Shown piece after piece: positions 1-5,844 of a DNA stretch of 14,128 nt. Each line of letters starts with the position of its first letter. Position 1 is the first letter of the stretch. Source of the stretch: Candidatus Omnitrophota bacterium (GTDB lineage Bacteria; Omnitrophota; Gorgyraeia; B26-G9); the NCBI GenBank assembly GCA_022013205.1, contig JAKLQT010000251.1, positions 1 to 14,128 of the forward strand. The letters are read 5' to 3'. Under the pieces are notes generated by a model. The model saw only the letters and a program-made list of their open reading frames with translations. It did not search any database and was not told where the DNA came from. The translations under genes were made by a program, and so were the position numbers.

Positions 1-163
1 CCTCTAATAACTCTACCATTCTTTTTACCTGCGGCGGATCAACATTTACAATCTTAAGTTCTTCATCGCAATCACTGCAGTACGCAACTTCCCCCAGCTT
101 TAAATCATCCCATTCAATATTTTCCTCACATATCGGACATCTAACTTGCCTATTATGTGCCAT
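1..163 (-). CDS. LysW-like small zinc-ribbon protein (3' part missing, runs off left edge)
   Basis: Too short for usual ORF calling. The reading frame opens at the ATG at 163 behind a strong AGGAGGT Shine-Dalgarno (168-174) and stays open for 54 codons to the window edge. It encodes two cysteine pairs, CPIC at residues 9-12 and CSDC at 29-32, followed by an acidic strand reading DEELKIVNVDP. This is the layout of the LysW/zinc-ribbon family, where four cysteines bind one zinc. LysW is the amino-group carrier of lysine/arginine biosynthesis and ends in a conserved EDWGE tail. Here residues 45-54 continue as a basic, helix-like stretch, so the carrier tail is not visible and the carrier role is unproven. 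It could equally be a generic zinc-ribbon regulator. It is divergent from the rRNA methyltransferase gene. Confidence 0.72.
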   Translation of the reverse strand, partial: MAHNRQVRCPICEENIEWDDLKLGEVAYCSDCDEELKIVNVDPPQVKRMVELLE

Positions 164-198
164 TAAAACCTCCTGTTAAAATGTTACTGCCTTTCCAA

Positions 199-227
199 TT
201 TATACTTTTTTTTAATATAAAAAGCAA
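199..227 (-). promoter_or_regulatory. Putative sigma70-type promoter of the zinc-ribbon gene
   Basis: Read on the minus strand, TTGCTT (222-227) and TATAAA (199-204) are separated by 17 bp. This places transcription start near 192 and gives a leader of about 30 nt that contains the AGGAGGT site. A perfect TTGACA lies just upstream (232-237), but its only -10-like partner, TATTAA (212-217), is 14 bp away, which is too close to be ideal. The region is so AT-rich that chance matches are easy. Confidence 0.4.
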
Positions 228-352
228 CTATTGTCAAGAGCTTTTTGTTTTATTTTTTTTTGTTTTTTCTAGTTTAGAAAATTTTCTTTTTCCCGGCCGC
301 ATTTTTTTTTTTTTAAATCCACAGATTTTGGCGCTAAAAACATGTGCTTTAA

Positions 353-383
353 CCCGGACATTTTCCATAATAAAATTTCCGGG
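353..383. other. Imperfect inverted repeat between the divergent genes
   Basis: CCCGGA (353-358) pairs with TCCGGG (378-383), then after one mismatch ATTTT (360-364) pairs with AAAAT (372-376), around a 7-nt loop. It stands out in an otherwise T-rich 278-bp gap (164-441), which also holds long T runs at about 247-260 and 302-314. No U-tract follows on either strand, so it is not a classical terminator. It could be a decayed REP-type palindrome or a binding site. I see no gene in the gap. Confidence 0.45.
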
Positions 384-429
384 CTGGATGCGGCAATCGG
401 TTAATCATTTCAAAATTTTATTATTGTGT

Positions 430-435
430 TATACT
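430..435 (+). promoter_or_regulatory. -10 element implying a leaderless or near-leaderless mRNA for the uracil methyltransferase
   Basis: TATACT (5 of 6 matches to TATAAT) ends 6 bp before the ATG at 442, so initiation at the usual distance would start the mRNA at or beside the start codon. There is no Shine-Dalgarno-like sequence between 415 and 441, which fits leaderless translation. A clear -35 is absent (the expected position reads ATTTCA), so the assignment is tentative. Confidence 0.4.
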
Positions 436-441
436 TTAACT

Positions 442-1710
442 ATGCAGATTAATATTGAAAAAATTATTTACCCCGGGAAAAGTCTTGGCCGCAAAGATAA
501 TAAGGTTGTCTTAACCGATAGCGGTATTCCCGGAGAAATTGTTGAATGCAGCTGTATCAAAGACAAAAAAAATTATATTCAAGGTGAAACAAATACGGTT
601 ATTCGTCCATCTGTCCACCGGAAGCTTCCACGCTGCGGACATTCTCATATCTGCTCTGCTTATCAGTACATTGATTATGAATATCAGTTAAAAATAAAAG
701 AAGAACAGTTAAAAGAAATGTTGTCCGCTTTTGAACCTAAACTTTTTTCTTTGAACCTGCGCTCAAGTAATGTTATTTGGGGATACCGAAACAAGATCCA
801 TCTGCATATTATCACCGAAAACAACTCAACTCTTTGCGCTTACCACACCCCGGGGGTAAAGAATACATTCACTCCTATTGATCGATGTTTTCTGGCGTCT
901 GATTTAATGAACAGGCTGATAAATGGATTCCTGAGTATTCTTGGCAGAGGGCTGGAGAAACATGTTAATGAAATCACGTTGCAGCGAAGCCAGATGAGTA
1001 AAAAGCTCCTACTATGCTGCTTTGGCCCTTTAAGGGGAAAAGAGCTTGATCTTTTGGAACCGTTATTTGAACTTGGCAAAAAATTCTCCCTTGCGGGAAT
1101 AGTTTATATCAACAAAAAAAGAAACGAAAAAAATATTCTTCTGGGTAAAGATCAGCTTTCGGAGAAAGTTGCCGGAAAAATTTTTTTATTCGGCTGTCAA
1201 TCTTTTTTCCAGATCAATATACCGATGCTGGAATTGCTTATTCATGACCTCAAAAATGAGCTTCCCAAAACAGCTGAAAAGAACATGCTTGATCTATACT
1301 GCGGCGTAGGAACATTTGCGATAGCTCTCTCAGGTTTTTTTTCAAACATTACAGCGGTTGATTCATCAAAAGCAAACATCTCTTTTTTAAAGAAAAATAT
1401 ATCGACCAATGCTATTTCAAACATTGAGGCAGTACACGCCAAGTGTGAAAATTGGATAAAAAATGCTCGCAAAAAAAAGCCTGATATTATCATTATTGAT
1501 CCTCCCCGAAGAGGAATGGAAAACGCGCTTCTTGAACAAATCATTAAAATTCAGCCCGGTTTTATAGCTTACATATCCTGTGACCCTGCTACACTCAACA
1601 GAGATCTAAAGAAGCTGGTTCCAGGATATAAGTTAAGAAAGATCTTCGCGTACGACTTCTTCCCGCACACGCCGCATATTGAAACACTTTCCATTTTAGA
1701 AAAGAATTAG
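442..1710 (+). CDS. TrmA/RumA-family rRNA (uracil-5-)-methyltransferase, RlmD-like
   Basis: This S-adenosylmethionine-dependent enzyme methylates C5 of a uridine, in this family usually in 23S rRNA. The 422-residue product has an N-terminal TRAM-like RNA-binding stretch (1-55). Next come the SAM-binding loop DLYCGVGTF (284-292), IIDPPRRGM (351-359), the catalytic cysteine in YISCDPATLNRDL (C380) and the terminal HIETL with the general-base glutamate E414. In RumA an Fe-S cluster is held by C-x5-CGGC plus a later cysteine. Here C65, C71 and C149 are present, but the CGGC box reads CSAY, so one ligand is missing. I chose the ATG at 442 because homology begins there; the open frame extends upstream only into T-rich non-coding sequence. 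The rRNA site is not deducible. RlmD is the usual pipeline name. Confidence 0.9.
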   Translation: MQINIEKIIYPGKSLGRKDNKVVLTDSGIPGEIVECSCIKDKKNYIQGETNTVIRPSVHRKLPRCGHSHICSAYQYIDYEYQLKIKEEQLKEMLSAFEPKLFSLNLRSSNVIWGYRNKIHLHIITENNSTLCAYHTPGVKNTFTPIDRCFLASDLMNRLINGFLSILGRGLEKHVNEITLQRSQMSKKLLLCCFGPLRGKELDLLEPLFELGKKFSLAGIVYINKKRNEKNILLGKDQLSEKVAGKIFLFGCQSFFQINIPMLELLIHDLKNELPKTAEKNMLDLYCGVGTFAIALSGFFSNITAVDSSKANISFLKKNISTNAISNIEAVHAKCENWIKNARKKKPDIIIIDPPRRGMENALLEQIIKIQPGFIAYISCDPATLNRDLKKLVPGYKLRKIFAYDFFPHTPHIETLSILEKN

Positions 1711-1766
1711 CCGGAGAGATTTTTAGATTAGAATATCTCACGCTTGGGGCTTTTCTTACAAAAATT

Positions 1767-1797
1767 TTGAAAAAAACCTTTTTAGTGATACTATATT
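1767..1797 (+). promoter_or_regulatory. Putative promoter of folE
   Basis: TTGAAA (1767-1772) and TATATT (1792-1797) have a 19-bp spacer, slightly long. They lie in the 131-bp gap after the methyltransferase gene and give a leader of about 40 nt before the folE start. Overlapping alternatives such as TACTAT (1789-1794, 16-bp spacer) are possible. Confidence 0.42.
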
Positions 1798-1841
1798 ATA
1801 GATTGAATTTACTGCTTTTTAATTTTAATAAGGAGTGGCTG

Positions 1842-2405
1842 ATGAACGAAAAAAAGGTAATGAAACTGGTTCGTGAACTGTTGATAGAAATGGGTGAAGA
1901 TCCAAAGAGAGAAGGACTAAAAAAAACACCGCAACGAGTAGCCCGGTCGCTGGAATTCCTGACCCAGGGCTACAAGCTTGATCCTAAGGATATAATTAAC
2001 AATGCTGTTTTTCAGTCTGAAGCTAACAACATGATTATTGTTCGCGATATTGAGATATACAGCCTTTGCGAACATCATCTTCTGCCGTTTTACGGACGCT
2101 GTCATATCGGATATATACCTAAAAAAAAGGTCTTGGGTGTAAGTAAGATCTGCCGCATGGTTGATATTTTTGCCCGCAGGGTACAAATACAGGAACGATT
2201 AACTTCTCAAATCGCACATGAGATCATGCACAGCATTGATGCTGAAGGCATCGGAGTGGTTATTGAATGCCGGCATCTTTGTAAAATGATGCGCGGGGTA
2301 GAAAAACAAAATTCGATCATGACAACTTCTTCTGTGCTGGGATCATTCCGTGAACAGCCGGCTACAAGATCTGAATTCCTCGCTCTTATAAATCGGACAG
2401 TTTAG
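1842..2405 (+). CDS. folE: GTP cyclohydrolase I (type IA)
   Basis: FolE converts GTP to 7,8-dihydroneopterin triphosphate, the first committed step of folate synthesis and also a feeder for queuosine-type 7-deazaguanines; it is cytoplasmic. The 187-residue product is full length for the compact bacterial form. Zinc and catalytic residues are in place: C76, H78 and H79 in SLCEHHLLPFYG and C147 in ECRHLCKMMRGVEKQN, with H145 before it. The conserved end TTSSVLGSFR is also present. The ATG at 1842 is chosen because AGGAG (1831-1835) sits 6 bp upstream and homology begins here; an upstream in-frame TTG at 1767 would lie inside the promoter. No folate genes are adjacent, so it looks like a stand-alone transcript converging on the PilZ gene. 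Confidence 0.96.
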   Translation: MNEKKVMKLVRELLIEMGEDPKREGLKKTPQRVARSLEFLTQGYKLDPKDIINNAVFQSEANNMIIVRDIEIYSLCEHHLLPFYGRCHIGYIPKKKVLGVSKICRMVDIFARRVQIQERLTSQIAHEIMHSIDAEGIGVVIECRHLCKMMRGVEKQNSIMTTSSVLGSFREQPATRSEFLALINRTV

Positions 2406-2416
2406 CAATTTTCCGC

Positions 2417-2431
2417 TAAAGCTAAGCTTTA
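2417..2431. other. Weak palindrome between convergent folE and pilZ
   Basis: TAAAGC (2417-2422) and GCTTTA (2426-2431) can pair with a 3-nt loop. The right arm includes the stop codon of the PilZ gene, and a pyrimidine-rich TTCTTTTCTTCT follows on the plus strand. The stem has only two G-C pairs, so at best it is a weak folE terminator. Confidence 0.25.
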
Positions 2432-2845
2432 TTCTTTTCTTCTGTCGATTTTTTGCTTTAAAGTGCGGCCGCCTTTTTGTTTATTCATCTCATTTTCTAT
2501 AAAATCTTTGAGCTTATTGAAGGCCGCCTCATTAAACTCGATAAAACGTATTCTGGTAGGATAAAGCAGTTTCTTTACATCTGCGGGAAAATTACTAGTC
2601 ACCTCTCCCAGTGCCTTAAGGCGTTTGTCCGGGTACATGGGCAGGCTGATGTTCATTTCCATTTCTGTACCCTTAGGAAAATTCTTTTCTGACATAACAA
2701 GCAGGCCGCCGGCGCTGATATCCTTAGTTAACGCATAATTATAATTGCCTATACTGCTTTTATCGTCTTTCGGCCGGTAATTTACAAGATAGGTTGCCTT
2801 TAATCGGTAGAATTTTCGTCTTCCTAAATGATCCTCCCTCTTCAT
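2429..2845 (-). CDS. PilZ-domain protein, probable cyclic-di-GMP receptor
   Basis: This is a 138-residue single-domain protein. The N terminus carries RRKFYRL (residues 9-15), matching the RxxxR c-di-GMP motif. About 28 residues later comes TKDISAGGLLV (40-50), matching the [DN]xSxxG motif (D42, S44, G46). Both halves of the nucleotide-binding site are therefore present, so binding is likely. The remainder fits the PilZ beta-barrel and a C-terminal helix (about 106-121), followed by a lysine/arginine-rich tail. The output partner (motility, polysaccharide or other) cannot be told from the neighbours. The start at 2845 is fixed by AGGAGGT (2850-2856). It lies 58 bp downstream of the radical SAM gene and may be cotranscribed with it. 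Confidence 0.88.
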   Translation of the reverse strand: MKREDHLGRRKFYRLKATYLVNYRPKDDKSSIGNYNYALTKDISAGGLLVMSEKNFPKGTEMEMNISLPMYPDKRLKALGEVTSNFPADVKKLLYPTRIRFIEFNEAAFNKLKDFIENEMNKQKGGRTLKQKIDRRKE

Positions 2846-2859
2846 ATCTACCTCCTAAA

Positions 2860-2877
2860 TTTAAGATTTCTCTTAAA
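2860..2877 (-). other. AT-rich hairpin abutting the pilZ ribosome-binding site
   Basis: TTTAAGA (2860-2866) and TCTTAAA (2871-2877) are perfect 7-bp complements around a TTTC loop. The stem ends 3 bp before the Shine-Dalgarno of the PilZ gene. It has one G-C pair per arm, so its stability is low and any role in translation is speculative. Confidence 0.35.
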
Positions 2878-2903
2878 CGTATTAAATATATACTTAGATA
2901 TTT

Positions 2904-3809
2904 CTATTTATAAAAACCCTGACGCGTTTTCCTTTTTTTAAATTCCTCTTCAATCTTGCGCTGTACTTCCTGTTTACGGTTTATCCATTTAGGTGAAATA
3001 AGCACATCATCTTTTGAATTGGAAACAAGCCGCATGATCACGCACTCAGGGCTGATCCTTTCCAAAAAATCACAAACGATTTCCACATACTCTTCCTCAG
3101 ACAATAAAGAGATCTTTCCCTGCTCATACATGCGGGCAATTTCCGTTTCCTTTAGAACATGAAACATATGCAGTTTTACGCCGCTAAGGCCAAGTTCTGT
3201 CAATGCCTTTGCTGTTTGAAGCATATCCTGTCTTGTTTCACGCGGCAATCCGAGTATGACATGCGCCGCTGTTTTTATATTTCGTCTTGCCGTTAATTCA
3301 ACAGCCTCCTGGAACTGCCTGAAAGTATGCCTGCGGTTTAAGAATTCAAGCGTTTTATCATGTATTGTCTGCAAGCCGTATTCTATCCAGACATCATATT
3401 TATCATTATAAGCGCTTATCATATCCAGCTTTTCTTCATCAATACAATCCGGCCTGGTAGAAATAAACAGCCCCACAAACTCCGGATATTTTTTAATTAC
3501 ATCATATATGGCACGCAGCTTTTCGACAGGGGCATAGGTATTTGAGGCATTCTGAAAGTAGGCGATAAATTTTTCCGCTTTAAAACGTTTTTTAAAAAAA
3601 GAAAGTGATGTTTGTATCTGCTCATCAAGTGCGATCTCAGAATTATCAAAGTTTACAAATCCCTTTTCATTGCAGAAATAGCAGCCTTCAAATCCAAAAG
3701 TTCCGTCCCGGTTAGGGCAATTAAGCCCGGCATTCAGGCTGATACGCTGAACTCGGCATTTAAATTTTTTCTTAAGATAACTGCTGAAAGAATAATAGGA
3801 TTGGCTCAT
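2904..3809 (-). CDS. Radical SAM protein, YhcC/TIGR01212 family
   Basis: This is a 301-residue radical SAM enzyme of unknown reaction. The cluster motif is spaced as in the YhcC family: C31 in LNCPNRDGTFG, then C43 and C46 in GCYFCN (C-x11-C-x2-C). Further family hallmarks are FIAYFQNASNTYAP, ISTRPDCI, WIEYGLQTIHDKTL, AHVILGLP and GVKLHMFHVLK. The C terminus has SPKWINRKQEVQRKIEEEFKKR, usual in this family. I chose the ATG at 3809 (MSQSYYSF), with AGGA about 8 bp upstream. An earlier in-frame start at 3860 would add 17 residues encoded by a palindromic intergenic repeat. It is separated from the rRNA methyltransferase gene by a 288-bp repeat-bearing spacer. Confidence 0.93.
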   Translation of the reverse strand: MSQSYYSFSSYLKKKFKCRVQRISLNAGLNCPNRDGTFGFEGCYFCNEKGFVNFDNSEIALDEQIQTSLSFFKKRFKAEKFIAYFQNASNTYAPVEKLRAIYDVIKKYPEFVGLFISTRPDCIDEEKLDMISAYNDKYDVWIEYGLQTIHDKTLEFLNRRHTFRQFQEAVELTARRNIKTAAHVILGLPRETRQDMLQTAKALTELGLSGVKLHMFHVLKETEIARMYEQGKISLLSEEEYVEIVCDFLERISPECVIMRLVSNSKDDVLISPKWINRKQEVQRKIEEEFKKRKTRQGFYK

Positions 3810-3847
3810 ATGTCTTGTCCTGTAATACTTGCCTGTCCTGCCTTTTT

Positions 3848-3866
3848 GTGTCGGGGACACTTTTTT
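3848..3866. repeat. REP-like palindrome with flanking T run
   Basis: GTGTC (3848-3852) and GACAC (3856-3860) flank a GGG loop. T5 lies before the palindrome and T6 (3861-3866) after it. On the plus strand it resembles an intrinsic terminator, but no plus-strand gene precedes it. Similar GGGACAC-T(n) palindromes recur in intergenic DNA of some uncultured bacteria in my memory; whether this copy is multicopy in its genome is untested. Confidence 0.45.
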
Positions 3867-4097
3867 CGGTTAGTATCAGTTACCTGTTTCCAGTGACCAG
3901 TTACCAGAAATCAGTTCTTCCACTGGCTAACTTGTAACCGGTTAACTTAATCTTTTCCTATTAGCTAGCTAAGAGCCAATATGCCTTTCCCTACTTTTTC
4001 CTTTTTACTTTGAACTTTTTACTTAAAATTGCGTCCTTTGTCTTAACGAGCAAAGCGAGTGTTCGTCCCTCGTCTATCGGTGTCTAATCACCACCCT
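3867..4097. repeat. Intergenic island of degenerate 7-bp tandem repeats
   Basis: There is no gene here. From 3878 the sequence runs in heptads: AGTTACC at 3878 and again at 3899, AGTGACC at 3892, with diverged units between and after, continuing in register to GTTAACT at 3941. A second register at 3991-4025 has five units of form NNACTTN (for example TTACTTT at 4005 and GAACTTT at 4012). Between them, read on the minus strand, lies an AGCTAAT/TTGGCT-type motif (3961-3980). The segment nearest the rRNA methyltransferase (about 4045-4085) holds GACGA-type repeats on the minus strand. Units are only partly conserved, so this is a decayed or deliberately diverse array. Confidence 0.65.
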
Positions 4098-4823
4098 CTA
4101 TTTCCGCTGCCTGGCGATCTCATGGCAAAAGATCGCGCAGGCTGTATTGACGTTCAAAGAAAGTTTTGCCCCTTGCATAGCAATACATGATTTCTCGTCA
4201 AGCATCTTTTGAATTTCAGGTGTTATCCCTGTAGCTTCAGCTCCAAGTACAAGCGCTAAAGGAAATTTTAATTTAAGCGAATTAATATCTTTTGCACCGG
4301 TATCAATCACCGCGCCCATTATATGAAACCCGCACCTTTTAGCTGCACTTAAAGCCTTTGCCATATCCGGGGCTCTGGCAACTTGGACATAGTTCTCCCC
4401 TCCGCTTGCCACATGCATTACCGCCTCTGTAATATGACAGGCCTCTTTTTCCGCAAGAATAACACAAAATTTTCCAAAGCAGGCAAGCGTGCGGATAATA
4501 ACACCAAGATTCTGAGGATCATTTATCCGATCCAGAAACACAGGAGTAAGCTTGCTGTTTTCTTTCAGTAAATCATCTAAATCAGTATAAATAAATTTAT
4601 CAACCCTGGCTACTATCCCCTGAACGTTTTTCGCCCTTTTCATATTCTCGATTTTCTCAGCGCCTTGACGCTCCGCAGAGATGCCTTCTGATGTGATAAG
4701 CGTTTGGATACGCGGGCTATTAAAATCAGCAGAGAAAAAAATCTTCCGGATACTTTCCGGGTTTACCTTCAAGCGTTCATATATGGATTTTTTACCGTAA
4801 AGAAGCATATAATTTTTAGCCAT
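4098..4823 (-). CDS. rlmB: SpoU/TrmH-family RNA 2'-O-methyltransferase (RlmB-like)
   Basis: This is a 241-residue SPOUT-class enzyme that methylates ribose 2'-OH. In this subfamily the usual target is a guanosine in 23S rRNA, which makes RlmB the likely name. Residues 1-75 form the small substrate-binding domain (YGKKSIYERL, NVQGIVA). The catalytic knot shows motif 1 DRINDPQNLGVIIRT (N105, R111), motif 2 LVLGAEATGI (192-200) and motif 3 LSLNVNTA (221-228). The ATG at 4823 follows the upstream stop by one base, so translation is probably coupled. An alternative start at 4847 would overlap the ligand gene by 23 bp and add eight residues unlike the family. The exact rRNA position is not provable from sequence. 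Confidence 0.92.
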   Translation of the reverse strand: MAKNYMLLYGKKSIYERLKVNPESIRKIFFSADFNSPRIQTLITSEGISAERQGAEKIENMKRAKNVQGIVARVDKFIYTDLDDLLKENSKLTPVFLDRINDPQNLGVIIRTLACFGKFCVILAEKEACHITEAVMHVASGGENYVQVARAPDMAKALSAAKRCGFHIMGAVIDTGAKDINSLKLKFPLALVLGAEATGITPEIQKMLDEKSCIAMQGAKLSLNVNTACAIFCHEIARQRK

Positions 4824-4824
4824 T

Positions 4825-5844
4825 TTAATACCTGCGTTTAAAAGCAAGCATCAGGATCCTTTGCACCAGCTTGTTAAAGGAAATGCCTGCTTTTTCCGCT
4901 GATTGGGATATTTCATCATTTTTAGCCAGATTCGGGTTGGCATTGGCTTCGATAATAAATGTACGCCCTCTTTGCGTAACCCGCACATCAAAGCGCGCGT
5001 AGCACTGCATATTTAAAACACGATAAGCGCGTTTACAGATTTCTTCCAGCTCTTCCTGAACACCGTTTGCCAATTTTCCGGGAAAAATATTCTTAAGGCC
5101 CCATTTTTTTCGATAATTTTTATCCCATTTAGCCTTGTAAGTGGCAATTCGCGGCTCTTCTTCACTTGTATTTGAGCCAAATTTCATCTCCCGAAACGGC
5201 AGTACCTGTATGCGTTTATTGCCGATTAAACTTACATACAATTCTCTGCCCGGGATATATTCCTCGGCAATCGCGTCCATATTCATTTTTTCATGGATAA
5301 ACTTCACCCTCGCAACAAGCGCTTCCTCGCTATCAACCACCGATGCCTGAGAAATACCCCGCGATGCTTCATCAGCTAATGGCTTTACTACCAGCGGAAG
5401 CCGCAGTTTTTTTAAAAGCCATACTTTATGCCCCCTGTAAAAATCATGGAACCTGGGCACCCGTATTCTATGAAATCTCAGAATTTTTTTATGCAGCGCT
5501 TTATCATTGCAAAGAAATAATGTCTTTGATGAGGAACCTGTGTAGGGAATTCCAAGCATTTCCAGAAACCCGACAAAATTTTTATCTAAAGACGCCTTAG
5601 AATCAAAAACTTCCGCAAGGTTAAAAATTACATCCGGCCTGCTCTCCTTTATTTCTTCAAGCAGGATATTTAGATCTTTACATATTCCGAGCATCCTTAC
5701 ATCATGCCCGTTTTCAATAAGAGCATTATAAACGTGATTTTCTGTATTCCAATCCATTCCCTGGAATTCATCAACATAAGTATAATCCCGCGGCCGAGGT
5801 ACAGGCGTGTCAAACACCAATAAAACTTTTAAGCGTTTTTTCAT
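4825..5844 (-). CDS. ATP-grasp ligase of the D-Ala-D-Ala ligase-like superfamily, substrate unknown
   Basis: This 339-residue enzyme is predicted to form an amide/peptide bond through an acyl-phosphate. The N-terminal half resembles Ddl (FNLAEVFDS at 74-82, GIPYTGSSS at 98-106). The ATP-grasp core follows: K115 and K154 for nucleotide, EEYIPGREL (194-202), then Mg ligands D286 in ARFDVR and E299/N301 in IIEANANPNL. A true Ddl has an EVNTLPG-type loop at that last site; here it is EANANPN followed by DEISQSAEKAGI, so a peptidoglycan D-Ala-D-Ala role is unlikely. The start codon overlaps the metallopeptidase stop in ATGA (5841-5844), implying coupled translation. The pair probably handles the same peptide or small molecule, but I cannot name it. 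Confidence 0.85.
   Translation of the reverse strand: MKKRLKVLLVFDTPVPRPRDYTYVDEFQGMDWNTENHVYNALIENGHDVRMLGICKDLNILLEEIKESRPDVIFNLAEVFDSKASLDKNFVGFLEMLGIPYTGSSSKTLFLCNDKALHKKILRFHRIRVPRFHDFYRGHKVWLLKKLRLPLVVKPLADEASRGISQASVVDSEEALVARVKFIHEKMNMDAIAEEYIPGRELYVSLIGNKRIQVLPFREMKFGSNTSEEEPRIATYKAKWDKNYRKKWGLKNIFPGKLANGVQEELEEICKRAYRVLNMQCYARFDVRVTQRGRTFIIEANANPNLAKNDEISQSAEKAGISFNKLVQRILMLAFKRRY

Noticed and set aside
157..441. Upstream in-frame extension of the uracil methyltransferase (95 extra residues)
   Set aside because: It is encoded by T-run intergenic DNA rich in Phe and Leu, has no family similarity, and overlaps the start of the divergent zinc-ribbon gene.
1716..1739. GAGAT/ATCTC inverted repeat after the methyltransferase as a terminator
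   Set aside because: It has a 5-bp AT-rich stem with a 14-nt loop and no T tract; chance is likely.
3810..3860. Earlier start for the radical SAM gene
   Set aside because: The 17 added residues come from the GTGTC palindrome and adjacent intergenic DNA; the family begins near the ATG at 3809.
4825..5844. Calling the ATP-grasp gene ddl (D-alanine-D-alanine ligase)
   Set aside because: The N-terminal similarity is real, but the C-terminal metal/substrate loop is EANANPN rather than EVNTLPG, and the gene is paired with a metallopeptidase rather than mur genes.
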